Assembly (NCBI GenBank): GCA_964547525.1
Contig: CAZJOD010000202.1
Location: 1 to 5,874 of the forward strand
Length of the DNA stretch: 5,874 nt
Source of the DNA: CAZJOD01 sp964547525
GTDB taxonomy: Bacteria > Bacillota > Clostridia > JAAYHZ01
Direction of reading: 5' to 3'
Shown: one piece after another, positions 1 through 5,829 of the stretch
Layout of the letters: each line of letters opens with the position of its first letter
Numbering within the stretch: position 1 is the stretch's first letter
Notes under the pieces: model-generated
Database searches by the model: none
The model's input: the letters and a program-made list of their open reading frames with translations, nothing else
What the model was told of the DNA's origin: nothing
Program-made: the position numbers and the translations under genes

Positions 1-7
1 CCCGGTT

Positions 8-34
8 AAAGAATTTTTTTGGGAAAAATTCTTT
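8..34. terminator. AT-rich hairpin, possible terminator of an upstream gene
   Basis: Positions 8-18 (AAAGAATTTTT) and 24-34 (AAAAATTCTTT) form a perfect 11-bp inverted repeat around the 5-nt loop TTGGG. It lies at the window's left edge before any gene, so it may end transcription of a gene outside the window. The stem has only one G-C pair beside A-T pairs, and no clean run of T follows on the plus strand, so termination is a weak inference. Confidence 0.35.
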
Positions 35-106
35 GTAAAAACAATGTTATTACTCTCGACATGTTTTACAGGACAATAAAGCACCTAAATTTTTATAGTG
101 AAATCA

Positions 107-150
107 TTCTTGTTTTTAGTAAAACAAGAAAACATTATATCTTGTTTTTT
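107..150. promoter_or_regulatory. Triple TCTTGTTTT half-site, candidate operator
   Basis: The block TTCTTGTTTT at 107-116 is followed by its exact reverse complement AAAACAAGAA at 121-130 (4-nt spacer), then by another direct copy TCTTGTTTT at 140-148. The middle copy can therefore pair with either outer copy, giving 10-bp or 9-bp stems. The block runs straight into the extended -10 element at 150-158 and would occupy roughly -58 to -15 of that promoter, where a regulator would sit. Binding of a transcription factor is inference. As RNA the stems are AT-rich and weak, so a DNA operator seems likelier than an attenuator. Confidence 0.4.
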
Positions 151-158
151 GGTATAAT
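150..158 (+). promoter_or_regulatory. Extended -10 promoter for the isomerase gene
   Basis: TGGTATAAT at 150-158 matches the extended -10 consensus TGnTATAAT exactly. No recognisable TTGACA-like -35 lies 16-18 bp upstream (bases 129-136 read AAAACATT or similar), which is compatible with an extended -10 promoter or one needing an activator. Transcription would begin near 165, giving a 5' leader of about 175 nt before the ATG at 340. Confidence 0.5.
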
Positions 159-224
159 CATCTGTGAAGATAAATTTAATTTAGCATTCTTGAATTAATT
201 ATGTAAGTTATACCTGGTAAAATA

Positions 225-272
225 TTGTAGATTTTATATCTGTCATTTATACAGGCATAAAATAAACTACAA
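225..272 (+). promoter_or_regulatory. Long imperfect hairpin in the 5' leader
   Basis: TTGTAG (225-230) pairs with CTACAA (267-272), ATTTTAT (231-237) with ATAAAAT (257-263), and CTGT (240-243) with ACAG (251-254). This gives 17 base pairs around a 7-nt loop, with a 2x2 internal mismatch and a 3-nt bulge (264-266). It sits between the likely transcription start near 165 and the ribosome binding site at 327. It could be an mRNA leader structure or a palindromic protein-binding site. It matches no riboswitch class I can recognise. Confidence 0.45.
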
Positions 273-326
273 ACAATAACATAGCTTGTAATTTTTTCAG
301 GTTGTTGAGCATGAACAAATTTTTTT

Positions 327-332
327 AGGAGG
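327..332 (+). promoter_or_regulatory. Consensus ribosome binding site
   Basis: AGGAGG at 327-332 is a full Shine-Dalgarno core, 7 nt before the ATG at 340, and fixes the start of the isomerase gene. A five-codon open frame (ATG at 311, stop TAG at 326-328) ends on the first bases of this site. Confidence 0.9.
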
Positions 333-339
333 AAACAAC

Positions 340-1212
340 ATGTCAGTACCTATAATTATGCATGTGAATTATTGTGAACAAGGACAAACCTTGGCGGAAA
401 TATGTGAAAAAGCCGTTGCTTGGGGATTTGACGGTGTGGAGTTCAGAAGAAAACGTGCAGGTGTTTCGGAAACTACCGAAGAATACTTGGATAACTTGGC
501 ACAAGCAGTAAAAAAATCAGGTCTAAAAACTGTAATATTCGGATCCCCCGGACCAAATCTCACTGTGGCTGACCAAAAAGTTAGAGAGTCTGAAATCGAT
601 GCTGCAATTAGCTTTTTTAAAATGGCATCTCAAATGTTTAATCTAACTGTTTGCAACACTTTTGCCGGTTCTCTTACCAATAAAACACCGGGTGTTCCCT
701 ATTCGGAATATGAAAAACACGGATCATTTATCGCTACCGAAGACCAATGGGCTTGGGCGGCCGAAGGTTTTAAAACCATAGGTGAGGTTGCAGCAGAGCT
801 AAACTTTAAACTTGCATTTGAAACTCACATGTGCTATATACACGATTTACCCGAAGCGGCAAAAAAACTTACCGATTTGATAGGTAAATCTTCTGTAGGT
901 ATTAATCTTGATTTTGGAAATGCCGTTTATTTCAAAAAGGCACCGGGCTTATCAGATACCATTAATCTGATAAAAGACAATCTTTATTATGTTCACTTAA
1001 AAAACAGTGTTGCAGCGGTTGACGGTAAAAGAACTCCCACCGGACTCGGAGAAGGAGAAATTAATCATAGAGCATATTTAAAACAATTAAAATCTGTAGG
1101 ATATAACGGACCAATTTGTATAGAAGCACCACGTGCCGGAGATAGAGAATGGTTTGCACAAACGGATCTTGCTTATATTAAATCGGTTATGAAGGATTTG
1201 GATTGGCTGTGA
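340..1212 (+). CDS. Sugar phosphate isomerase/epimerase-like TIM-barrel protein
   Basis: This 290-residue protein belongs, by pattern, to the xylose isomerase-like TIM-barrel superfamily (AP endonuclease 2 family fold), which includes hydroxypyruvate isomerase, IolE and sugar epimerases. Members bind a divalent metal and move a carbonyl or epimerise a sugar in the cytoplasm. The usual Glu-Asp-His-Glu metal ligands can be placed at E161 (AFETHM), D191 (NLDFGN), H219 (YVHLKN) and E262 (ICIEAP), each at the end of a predicted barrel strand. The GLGEGEIN loop at 235-242 and the following helix and strand (LKSVGYNGPICIE) are typical. An early strand is GFDGVEFRR at 29-37. Length is normal for the family, with no signal peptide or membrane segment. 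AGGAGG lies 7 nt upstream and no competing start was seen. It is a single-gene unit with its own leader and converges on the minus-strand genes. The exact substrate cannot be read from the sequence: hydroxypyruvate isomerase, an inositol-pathway enzyme or a ketose 3-epimerase are all possible. Confidence 0.93.
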   Translation: MSVPIIMHVNYCEQGQTLAEICEKAVAWGFDGVEFRRKRAGVSETTEEYLDNLAQAVKKSGLKTVIFGSPGPNLTVADQKVRESEIDAAISFFKMASQMFNLTVCNTFAGSLTNKTPGVPYSEYEKHGSFIATEDQWAWAAEGFKTIGEVAAELNFKLAFETHMCYIHDLPEAAKKLTDLIGKSSVGINLDFGNAVYFKKAPGLSDTINLIKDNLYYVHLKNSVAAVDGKRTPTGLGEGEINHRAYLKQLKSVGYNGPICIEAPRAGDREWFAQTDLAYIKSVMKDLDWL

Positions 1213-1214
1213 AA

Positions 1215-1241
1215 AATTAATAACTGAAACAAGTTATAATT
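1215..1241 (+). terminator. Weak hairpin after the isomerase stop codon
   Basis: AATTA (1215-1219) plus TAACT (1221-1225) pairs with AGTTA (1232-1236) plus TAATT (1237-1241), with one bulged A and the loop GAAACA. It begins 3 nt after the stop codon. It has only one G-C pair and no T-run after it, so it is at best a weak transcription end or mRNA 3' structure. The strong inverted repeat at 1328-1390 may serve that role better. Confidence 0.3.
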
Positions 1242-1327
1242 ACTATATGACTCTACTGAAAAAACCCGGTTTTATTGCAATAAACGAGTGGACAAATAAC
1301 CGGAGCTGTAAAATCAATTGGTGGTTA

Positions 1328-1390
1328 TTATGACAGGGGGACGGGGGTAGTGACACAAGAAGTGTCACTACCCCCGTCCCCCTGTCATAA
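1328..1390. repeat. Perfect 29-bp GC-rich inverted repeat, REP/MITE-like
   Basis: Positions 1328-1356 and 1362-1390 are exact reverse complements of 29 bp, separated by the 5-nt loop AAGAA. The arm contains TGACAGGGGGACGGGGG followed by TAGTGACAC. It is far more GC-rich than its surroundings, suggesting a foreign or selected element. On its right, CCCCTGTCAT (1391-1400) repeats the arm's outer end, so the reverse strand reads ATGACAGGGG twice in tandem. I recall similar GACAGGGGGACGG-type palindromes scattered through Clostridia-like genomes, sometimes near REP-associated Y1 transposases, but that is memory and no transposase is present here. No T-run follows on either strand, so it is not a standard terminator, though an RNA stem this strong between convergent genes could halt polymerase or protect mRNA 3' ends. 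Confidence 0.85.
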
Positions 1391-1540
1391 CCCCTGTCAT
1401 ATTCCGGGTTGATAAAATAAAAACAAACCGGGAGTATACGAGTAAAAAAAGATGGTACACTTTCATGTTTTTTCCCTGTTTTTAACACCGTTAATCAATG
1501 TTTTTTACAAAACCACCTTGACAACCACTCAACCCTGATT

Positions 1541-1566
1541 TCAATACAACCGCCGTTGTAGATTGA
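1541..1566. repeat. Small inverted repeat with CGCC loop
   Basis: TCAATACAAC (1541-1550) pairs with GTTGTA (1555-1560) and TTGA (1563-1566) around the tetraloop CGCC, with a 2-nt bulge GA. It directly adjoins the next hairpin (1567-1591), so two stems are stacked back to back. Neither strand has a T-run after it. Function unknown; it may be part of the transcription end of the minus-strand genes. Confidence 0.4.
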
Positions 1567-1591
1567 AAACCGACATTTAAGTCACCGGTTT
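1567..1591 (-). terminator. Candidate terminator of the minus-strand operon
   Basis: AAACCG (1567-1572) and CGGTTT (1586-1591) are reverse complements; an alternative pairing adds GAC/GTC inside. On the minus strand the stem ends in CGGTTTT, a short T-run, about 80-100 nt after the 573-aa gene's stop codon. This is the most terminator-like structure downstream of that gene, but the stem is short and the T-run only four bases. Confidence 0.35.
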
Positions 1592-1669
1592 GCAAATTAA
1601 TTATATCATTTTTATTTTACCAAATTCAACATATAATTAAGATTTTTTCTATTTTACAACTTTTTGTTT

Positions 1670-3391
1670 CTATCTTCTGTGATATACGGGAAGACAGTTT
1701 TTGCATCCGTCAAATCCCGCGTTCAAAGCATCATTCAACAAGTGATATCCTCTTTGATGAACTTCGTAAGTATCCATAATCGAGTCACATCCTATTTTAT
1801 GTACCTCACAATTGTTGATATTAGCTATATACTTAGGTACAGGAAACAAATCTGTTTTCAACTCATCAAAAAACACATTAACTCCAACTATTGCTTCACT
1901 ATTTGTGATTTCAATTTTCTTACCTGTTAAACATACTTTCCAAGGTATTAACGGAACATTAAATTTAATTACAGGAGATAAAACAAAATGCGGTATTTTT
2001 TCTACTATTCTTCCCTCAAATTGATCAAAAACCCAATTAACCAATTTCTCCGGTAAATTTAGAAATGGACATTCACTATCTACAAAATCCCAGTAAAGAT
2101 CGATCTTCTCCACTTTTCCTTTAAACAATTTGTCTTTTTCATCAAAATATACATTTCCAATACCTTGTTTCAATTTTAGGTTGTTTAACTTTAGAGTACC
2201 GTCAAATAATTTTAATCGAGTTGTCTTGGTACTTATGACTTTGTCATCTTCCCAAGGCGTCCAACTGTCAGGTATAATACCGGATGTGTCTAACGTTATC
2301 TTGTTTTCCACATTACAAAAAGCTGCAAGTCTGACACTAAAGTCAAAAGACATATTATATAGCTTTAATTTATTTCCACCAATTAAATCAAACTTAGGAC
2401 GATTTGTAAATGTAGCTTGTATGTTATAATAAAATTCGATATCTTTATAGACAGTTTGTGAATCAATAAACCCGGCAGTTAAAGACTTAGACACAAACCG
2501 CTCAATAAATAATGTAATTTCATTCATATTACTAAAAAAGTTATTCGGTTTATCGACTTTTATCCAACCTTCTTTAGAAAAATTTTTATCAGGTATCCTA
2601 TCCCAATAATATTCAAATACTTTAAACATTGCGGTCTCCGAAACGGCAACGCCAAGATTACAGTTTCTAACAAAATCATATAATCCGGAACTGTCTCCAA
2701 ATTCATGATCTTCATATAAATTGGCAGCTATAATCATAGACCCGGATGATAAAGCCTTTATACTCTTTATGTATATATTGAATATGTCATCAGGATTATT
2801 ATCTTTTATAACTATGCCGGGTATATATTTCTCTATGGAAGGTAATTGAATTTGAAAGCTTACCGTATTGGCTGAAAAATATAATTTTAGCGCTTCACCG
2901 AAAATATTATTTAAAGTAAAAGTCATTTCTTTGTTTATTCCGGCATTGTATTTGATTAAAAATTCATCAATCTGCGAATGTGCAAAATCAGCTTCTATTA
3001 TGCCTGTCGAAGACATTAAAATACCACATGTGACCACAAGTGAAGCGTCAAACTTTATTTCCAGTCCCTCCCATAGCCATAAACAAATCCTTAGTGTAAT
3101 TCCTAAGCGAATTTCATGATCACCCAAAATATCAATGTAAGGTTCGTGTGTAGGTTTAAACCTGAAATCCAATTTTAAAAAATTTCGTAATTCGTCGGGA
3201 ACCTTATCTTTCAAAGCTAAACTTAATTCCTCATAGATATTTTTAATATTATTTTTAACACTAATTTTACCTGTATAAAAATCAACCGAACCGTTGGTTG
3301 TGAGAAAACCCGAATAAAAAAGTGCTCCGGAAATCCTATTAAGTAGGCTCTGATTAATTAATAAAGCAATATCGTAACCTGAAGTTTTCAT
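1670..3391 (-). CDS. TULIP-like two-domain protein with C-terminal zinc-knuckle motif (paralog A)
   Basis: This 573-residue protein has no family I can name with certainty. It is clearly a diverged paralog of the gene just upstream: they share MKTxGYD at the N-terminus, LLN...FYSG at about 17-28, EPYID (83-87 here), DxSGxxDF (233-240), TPWEDD (378-383), a VEKIPxFxxSP stretch (463-473) and the C-terminus. The N-terminal strand-helix pattern (YDIALLINQSLLN) recurs weakly near 246-262 (LGVAVSETAMFKVFEYY), suggesting two similar domains, as in BPI/P47-type TULIP lipid-binding proteins; this assignment is inference. The C-terminal 50 residues carry H531-x3-C535, then C563-x2-C566, a likely zinc site ending GFDGCKNCLPVYHRR. 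No signal peptide or membrane helix is seen, so it is probably cytosolic or exported by a non-classical route. Compared with its paralog it has roughly 22 extra residues around 43-80. The start is set by AGGAGAGGAG 9 nt upstream. Probably last gene of the operon. Confidence 0.88.
   Translation of the reverse strand: MKTSGYDIALLINQSLLNRISGALFYSGFLTTNGSVDFYTGKISVKNNIKNIYEELSLALKDKVPDELRNFLKLDFRFKPTHEPYIDILGDHEIRLGITLRICLWLWEGLEIKFDASLVVTCGILMSSTGIIEADFAHSQIDEFLIKYNAGINKEMTFTLNNIFGEALKLYFSANTVSFQIQLPSIEKYIPGIVIKDNNPDDIFNIYIKSIKALSSGSMIIAANLYEDHEFGDSSGLYDFVRNCNLGVAVSETAMFKVFEYYWDRIPDKNFSKEGWIKVDKPNNFFSNMNEITLFIERFVSKSLTAGFIDSQTVYKDIEFYYNIQATFTNRPKFDLIGGNKLKLYNMSFDFSVRLAAFCNVENKITLDTSGIIPDSWTPWEDDKVISTKTTRLKLFDGTLKLNNLKLKQGIGNVYFDEKDKLFKGKVEKIDLYWDFVDSECPFLNLPEKLVNWVFDQFEGRIVEKIPHFVLSPVIKFNVPLIPWKVCLTGKKIEITNSEAIVGVNVFFDELKTDLFPVPKYIANINNCEVHKIGCDSIMDTYEVHQRGYHLLNDALNAGFDGCKNCLPVYHRR
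1694..1801 (-). other. Putative zinc-binding motif H-x3-C-x27-C-x2-C of paralog A
   Basis: This segment encodes residues H531 to C566. The ligand spacing is exactly the same as in the upstream paralog although much of the rest has diverged, which argues for selection on the four ligands. The pattern (YIAN, His-x3-Cys, then an ALxAGF helix and Cys-x2-Cys) resembles small zinc modules found at the C-terminus of some nucleases and in Ada-like metal-binding domains. Metal binding is inferred. Confidence 0.6.
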
Positions 3392-3400
3392 ATATATCCG

Positions 3401-3410
3401 CTCCTCTCCT
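3401..3410 (-). promoter_or_regulatory. Double Shine-Dalgarno overlapping the upstream stop codon
   Basis: On the minus strand this reads AGGAGAGGAG, two overlapping AGGAG cores. Its first two bases (3410-3409) are the last two bases of the TAG stop codon (3411-3409) of the 535-aa gene, and the ATG of the 573-aa gene follows 9 nt later. The arrangement favours translational coupling of the two paralogs. Confidence 0.85.
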
Positions 3411-5016
3411 ACATTTTAGACAAACATAAACCACAAGGTTTAAAACCTGCCCTTAATGCTTCATCAAGTAAATAATACCCCACTCGATTTTCATAATCAA
3501 TATCATCTACCGCCTCACAATCATACCTATGTAGTTTCTTAGATTTTCTGTTTGCTATATAAAGAGGTACCGGGCCACTTTTCCCAACAATCTCGTTAAC
3601 CTCTATACCCATTTTTACAACGATTTCTTCATCCTCAAATAAGATACCGTTCAAACCTACATTAAACGTATAACCGGACGCTTCCAAAGAAGATGTAATA
3701 AGAGACGGAGATATAATAAATTCCGGTATATGTGTGATAATGTTGTTCTCAAATATACCCAATAAACGATTTAATAGTTTTTCGGTTATATTTTGATAAC
3801 GTTTTGATCCTAAATCTATATTAAAATCCGCTCTATCAAGTTTTAAAACCAGGTTGCTATCTTTGTTTAAACTCACAATTCCAACTGCATCTGTCAAATC
3901 AATAATCACTTCTTCTTCCAAATTAAAAAGCTTTTTATGTTTTTCATATTGTTTTAACTTTATATCATCTTCCCACGGTGTAATTTTATCCGGTATAAAT
4001 GAACTTGTATCAATATCTAACTGTTTATTGACAATTGCTTCTACAAAACACGAAATATTGGCTCTCCCTTTTAACTTTTTTATAACTAAACGTCCGTCTT
4101 CAACGAAATCAACCTCGGGTTTGTCAATGATCTCAACCTTGCCTTCATATTTAAGTATTGTATTTTGTACTTCTGATACCGACTCTAAAAATCCTAAAGA
4201 AATGACACGGGTAAAAATATCCATTCCTTTACCGATTTTTTCGTTATAGTTTACAGGTAACTCTCCGGAAAAACTTTGTTTTAAATCTTTTTCCTTATTT
4301 TGCCACCAAAAATTAAATACTTGCATTAAGGTACCTTCCTTAATCGCAAAAAAAACCTCATTATCGTCTGTAAAATCGGAAACTCCTGACATATCGCCTG
4401 AAGAATTATCGAAAAAATCGATACCCACAGCCAGTATTCTCGAATTAACGATTTTAATATCCGATACATTCACAGGTAATAAATATTCCTCACCGTCAGG
4501 CATATCAGGTAGCTTAATATGATACATTACTAACGGGATATCTATGGTGCCAATATCTTCACTAATATATTTCGTAAGAATAATACTTATAATTTTATTT
4601 ATTTTAGAAACAGCGTAGTTACTAACTTTTACACTGTCATTAACGGTTATATCACTTATTTGGGCCATAGCCAAATCATATACTAACGTTCGATTTGATA
4701 TGTCAAATCGAATAGTTGCTTTAGCTTTGAAATCAATATCAAACTCTATTTCAATACCGGTTAAAACTGTTAGATACAGTTCAGCGGAGAGTTTTAGGTA
4801 AATATTATCTTCACCTGTTAAATCAATATAAGGTTCATTTTTCATTCTAACCTTATAATTTATATTTGTAAAACCTTGTAACTCCGCCGGAATGCCTTCT
4901 ATGAAAGAGTAACTTCCGGATGTTTTCAAGACACCCGAATAAAATGCCATTGCCATTGCCTTATTTAACAACTTTTCATTAATTTGCACAAGCACATCAT
5001 ATCCACATGTTTTCAT
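3409..5016 (-). CDS. TULIP-like two-domain protein with C-terminal zinc-knuckle motif (paralog B)
   Basis: This 535-residue protein is the upstream member of the tandem pair. Not recognised as a named family. The N-terminus MKTCGYDVLVQINEKLLNK reads as strand then amphipathic helix, and a similar pattern returns at about 221-238 (VFFAIKEGTLMQVFNFWW), so the chain probably has two related domains (about 1-215 and 220-480). The alternating hydrophobic strands, and the helix plus strand region from about 408 to 475 (ITEKLLNRLLG... then IPEFIISP), fit the TULIP superfamily (BPI, P47, OrfX), whose members form tubes holding lipids. This is an inference. TPWEDD lies at 346-351. The C-terminus has H496-x3-C500 and C528-x2-C531, a putative zinc site with the same spacing as its paralog. 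No signal peptide or transmembrane helix. AAGGGGG (5022-5028) precedes the ATG by about 5 nt. It lies 61 nt after the hydrolase gene and 17 nt before the second paralog, so one mRNA is likely. P47/OrfX relatives occur in botulinum toxin clusters, but no toxin gene is in this window. Confidence 0.88.
   Translation of the reverse strand: MKTCGYDVLVQINEKLLNKAMAMAFYSGVLKTSGSYSFIEGIPAELQGFTNINYKVRMKNEPYIDLTGEDNIYLKLSAELYLTVLTGIEIEFDIDFKAKATIRFDISNRTLVYDLAMAQISDITVNDSVKVSNYAVSKINKIISIILTKYISEDIGTIDIPLVMYHIKLPDMPDGEEYLLPVNVSDIKIVNSRILAVGIDFFDNSSGDMSGVSDFTDDNEVFFAIKEGTLMQVFNFWWQNKEKDLKQSFSGELPVNYNEKIGKGMDIFTRVISLGFLESVSEVQNTILKYEGKVEIIDKPEVDFVEDGRLVIKKLKGRANISCFVEAIVNKQLDIDTSSFIPDKITPWEDDIKLKQYEKHKKLFNLEEEVIIDLTDAVGIVSLNKDSNLVLKLDRADFNIDLGSKRYQNITEKLLNRLLGIFENNIITHIPEFIISPSLITSSLEASGYTFNVGLNGILFEDEEIVVKMGIEVNEIVGKSGPVPLYIANRKSKKLHRYDCEAVDDIDYENRVGYYLLDEALRAGFKPCGLCLSKM
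3424..3531 (-). other. Putative zinc-binding motif H-x3-C-x27-C-x2-C of paralog B
   Basis: This segment encodes residues H496 to C531. It is preceded by PVPLYIAN and contains GYYLLDEALRAGF between the two ligand pairs; the paralog has GYHLLNDALNAGF at the same place. This C-terminal block is among the best conserved parts of the two proteins. A structural zinc ion is the likeliest role; nucleic-acid or partner binding is also possible. Confidence 0.6.
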
Positions 5017-5077
5017 ATATTCCCCCTTATTAAAAACGATAATTAAAATCTATATATAAAAGCATATATTTTTCATC

Positions 5078-5824
5078 TTAAGATTTTTCATACTTAATTT
5101 CTTGTCCTTTATACAAAATCTCAACAACTTCTACAGGAAAACAGTTTACTTTGTCTTTAAATAATTTTGTAATTTCATATTTATCACCGAAATGCATAGG
5201 CATAAATAATTTTGGTTTAAGGTTTTCTATAAAATATTCACCTCCCTTATAATAGTATTCCTTAAGCCTGGGATCTACAGGAAAAAAAGCAATATCTATA
5301 TTCTCACCGGATATTTTTTCAATTTCATTTTTATATAGATGTTCATATTCTTTCATTTCATCTTCAGTGGATTCGTAAAACCAATACCACCAATTTAAAT
5401 CTCCGGCATGAAAGATACTTAAGCCGTAAGCTTTCACTAAGAAAGAAACTCCTTCATCGGTTGAACCGTATGCTTTTATATTAATGTTATCAACATCAAT
5501 TGTTTCATAGGGTGATATATAATAGAAATTACCGACACTCTTATCTATTACTATGTCATCACTCAATATATACCTTATGTTTGTGTTTATATCCGCCCAA
5601 TCCAATATAACAGGATCAAAGTGATCTCTGTGGTTATGACTGACAAATACATATATGTTCGATTTATCTTTGAAAACATCCTTGTTTTGTATTCTATTCA
5701 ATATGTTATCTTTATTATTTTGTTTGTATTTACTCCAATAATCAAATATAAAAAAATCAGAATCAATCTCCATGGCATAACCACTATGGTACAAATAATA
5801 AATCTTTACATTTTTAAAGCTCAT
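5078..5824 (-). CDS. Metallo-beta-lactamase-fold hydrolase (UlaG-like)
   Basis: This 248-residue protein has the hallmark HxHxDH motif of metallo-beta-lactamase-fold hydrolases: SHNHRDH at 62-68, with H63, H65, D67 and H68. Later ligand positions are H139-A-G-D142 and H211 in MPMHFGD. The short YHSGYAMEI strand at 12-20, followed by FFIFDYW, matches the opening of UlaG-like and related MBL hydrolases (which act on lactones, phosphodiesters or N-acyl lipids). It is probably a cytoplasmic, two-metal hydrolase; the substrate is unknown. I chose the ATG at 5824 because AAAGGTGA (5830-5837) stands 5 nt before it. An in-frame ATG at 5863 would add 13 hydrophobic residues but has no ribosome binding site. 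It heads the minus-strand cluster, 61 nt before the first TULIP-like gene, so a shared role is likely. Any promoter lies at or beyond the right edge of the window. Confidence 0.93.
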   Translation of the reverse strand: MSFKNVKIYYLYHSGYAMEIDSDFFIFDYWSKYKQNNKDNILNRIQNKDVFKDKSNIYVFVSHNHRDHFDPVILDWADINTNIRYILSDDIVIDKSVGNFYYISPYETIDVDNINIKAYGSTDEGVSFLVKAYGLSIFHAGDLNWWYWFYESTEDEMKEYEHLYKNEIEKISGENIDIAFFPVDPRLKEYYYKGGEYFIENLKPKLFMPMHFGDKYEITKLFKDKVNCFPVEVVEILYKGQEIKYEKS

Positions 5825-5829
5825 AAAAA

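Larger units (their letters stand above)
1213..1669. other. Gene-free convergent intergenic region with several palindromes
   Basis: This 457-bp stretch lies between two converging transcription units. I see no credible gene in it: the one minus-strand open frame (1243-1488) runs through the GC-rich inverted repeat and has no ribosome binding site. It holds a weak hairpin just after the isomerase stop, a perfect 14-bp palindrome TTTATTGCAATAAA (1271-1284), the large 29-bp inverted repeat (1328-1390), and two small adjacent hairpins (1541-1591). The rest is AT-rich sequence with no feature I can name. Confidence 0.75.

Noticed and set aside
369..563. Minus-strand open frame of 64 codons
   Set aside because: It is antisense to the well-supported isomerase gene and has no start signal.
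1328..1400. CRISPR-like repeats
   Set aside because: There is only one palindrome plus a partial 10-bp copy, with no regular spacer-repeat unit.
1243..1488. Minus-strand open frame of 81 codons
   Set aside because: It reads straight through the perfect inverted repeat, has low-complexity composition, no ribosome binding site and no recognisable domain.
1518..1523. Perfect TTGACA -35 box on the plus strand
   Set aside because: No acceptable -10 lies 16-18 bp downstream, and transcription would run into the antisense of the 573-aa gene.
1664..3119. Several plus-strand open frames of 70-99 codons
   Set aside because: They lie antisense within the 573-aa gene, lack ribosome binding sites and look like shadows of its coding frame.
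3854..4249. Plus-strand open frame of 131 codons
   Set aside because: It is antisense to the 535-aa gene, Ser/Leu-rich as expected from a shadow frame, and has no start signal.
1670..5016. Botulinum-type toxin cluster suggested by P47-like texture
   Set aside because: No neurotoxin, NTNH or clear OrfX gene is in the window; the resemblance is limited to general TULIP-like pattern and the MxTxGxD start.
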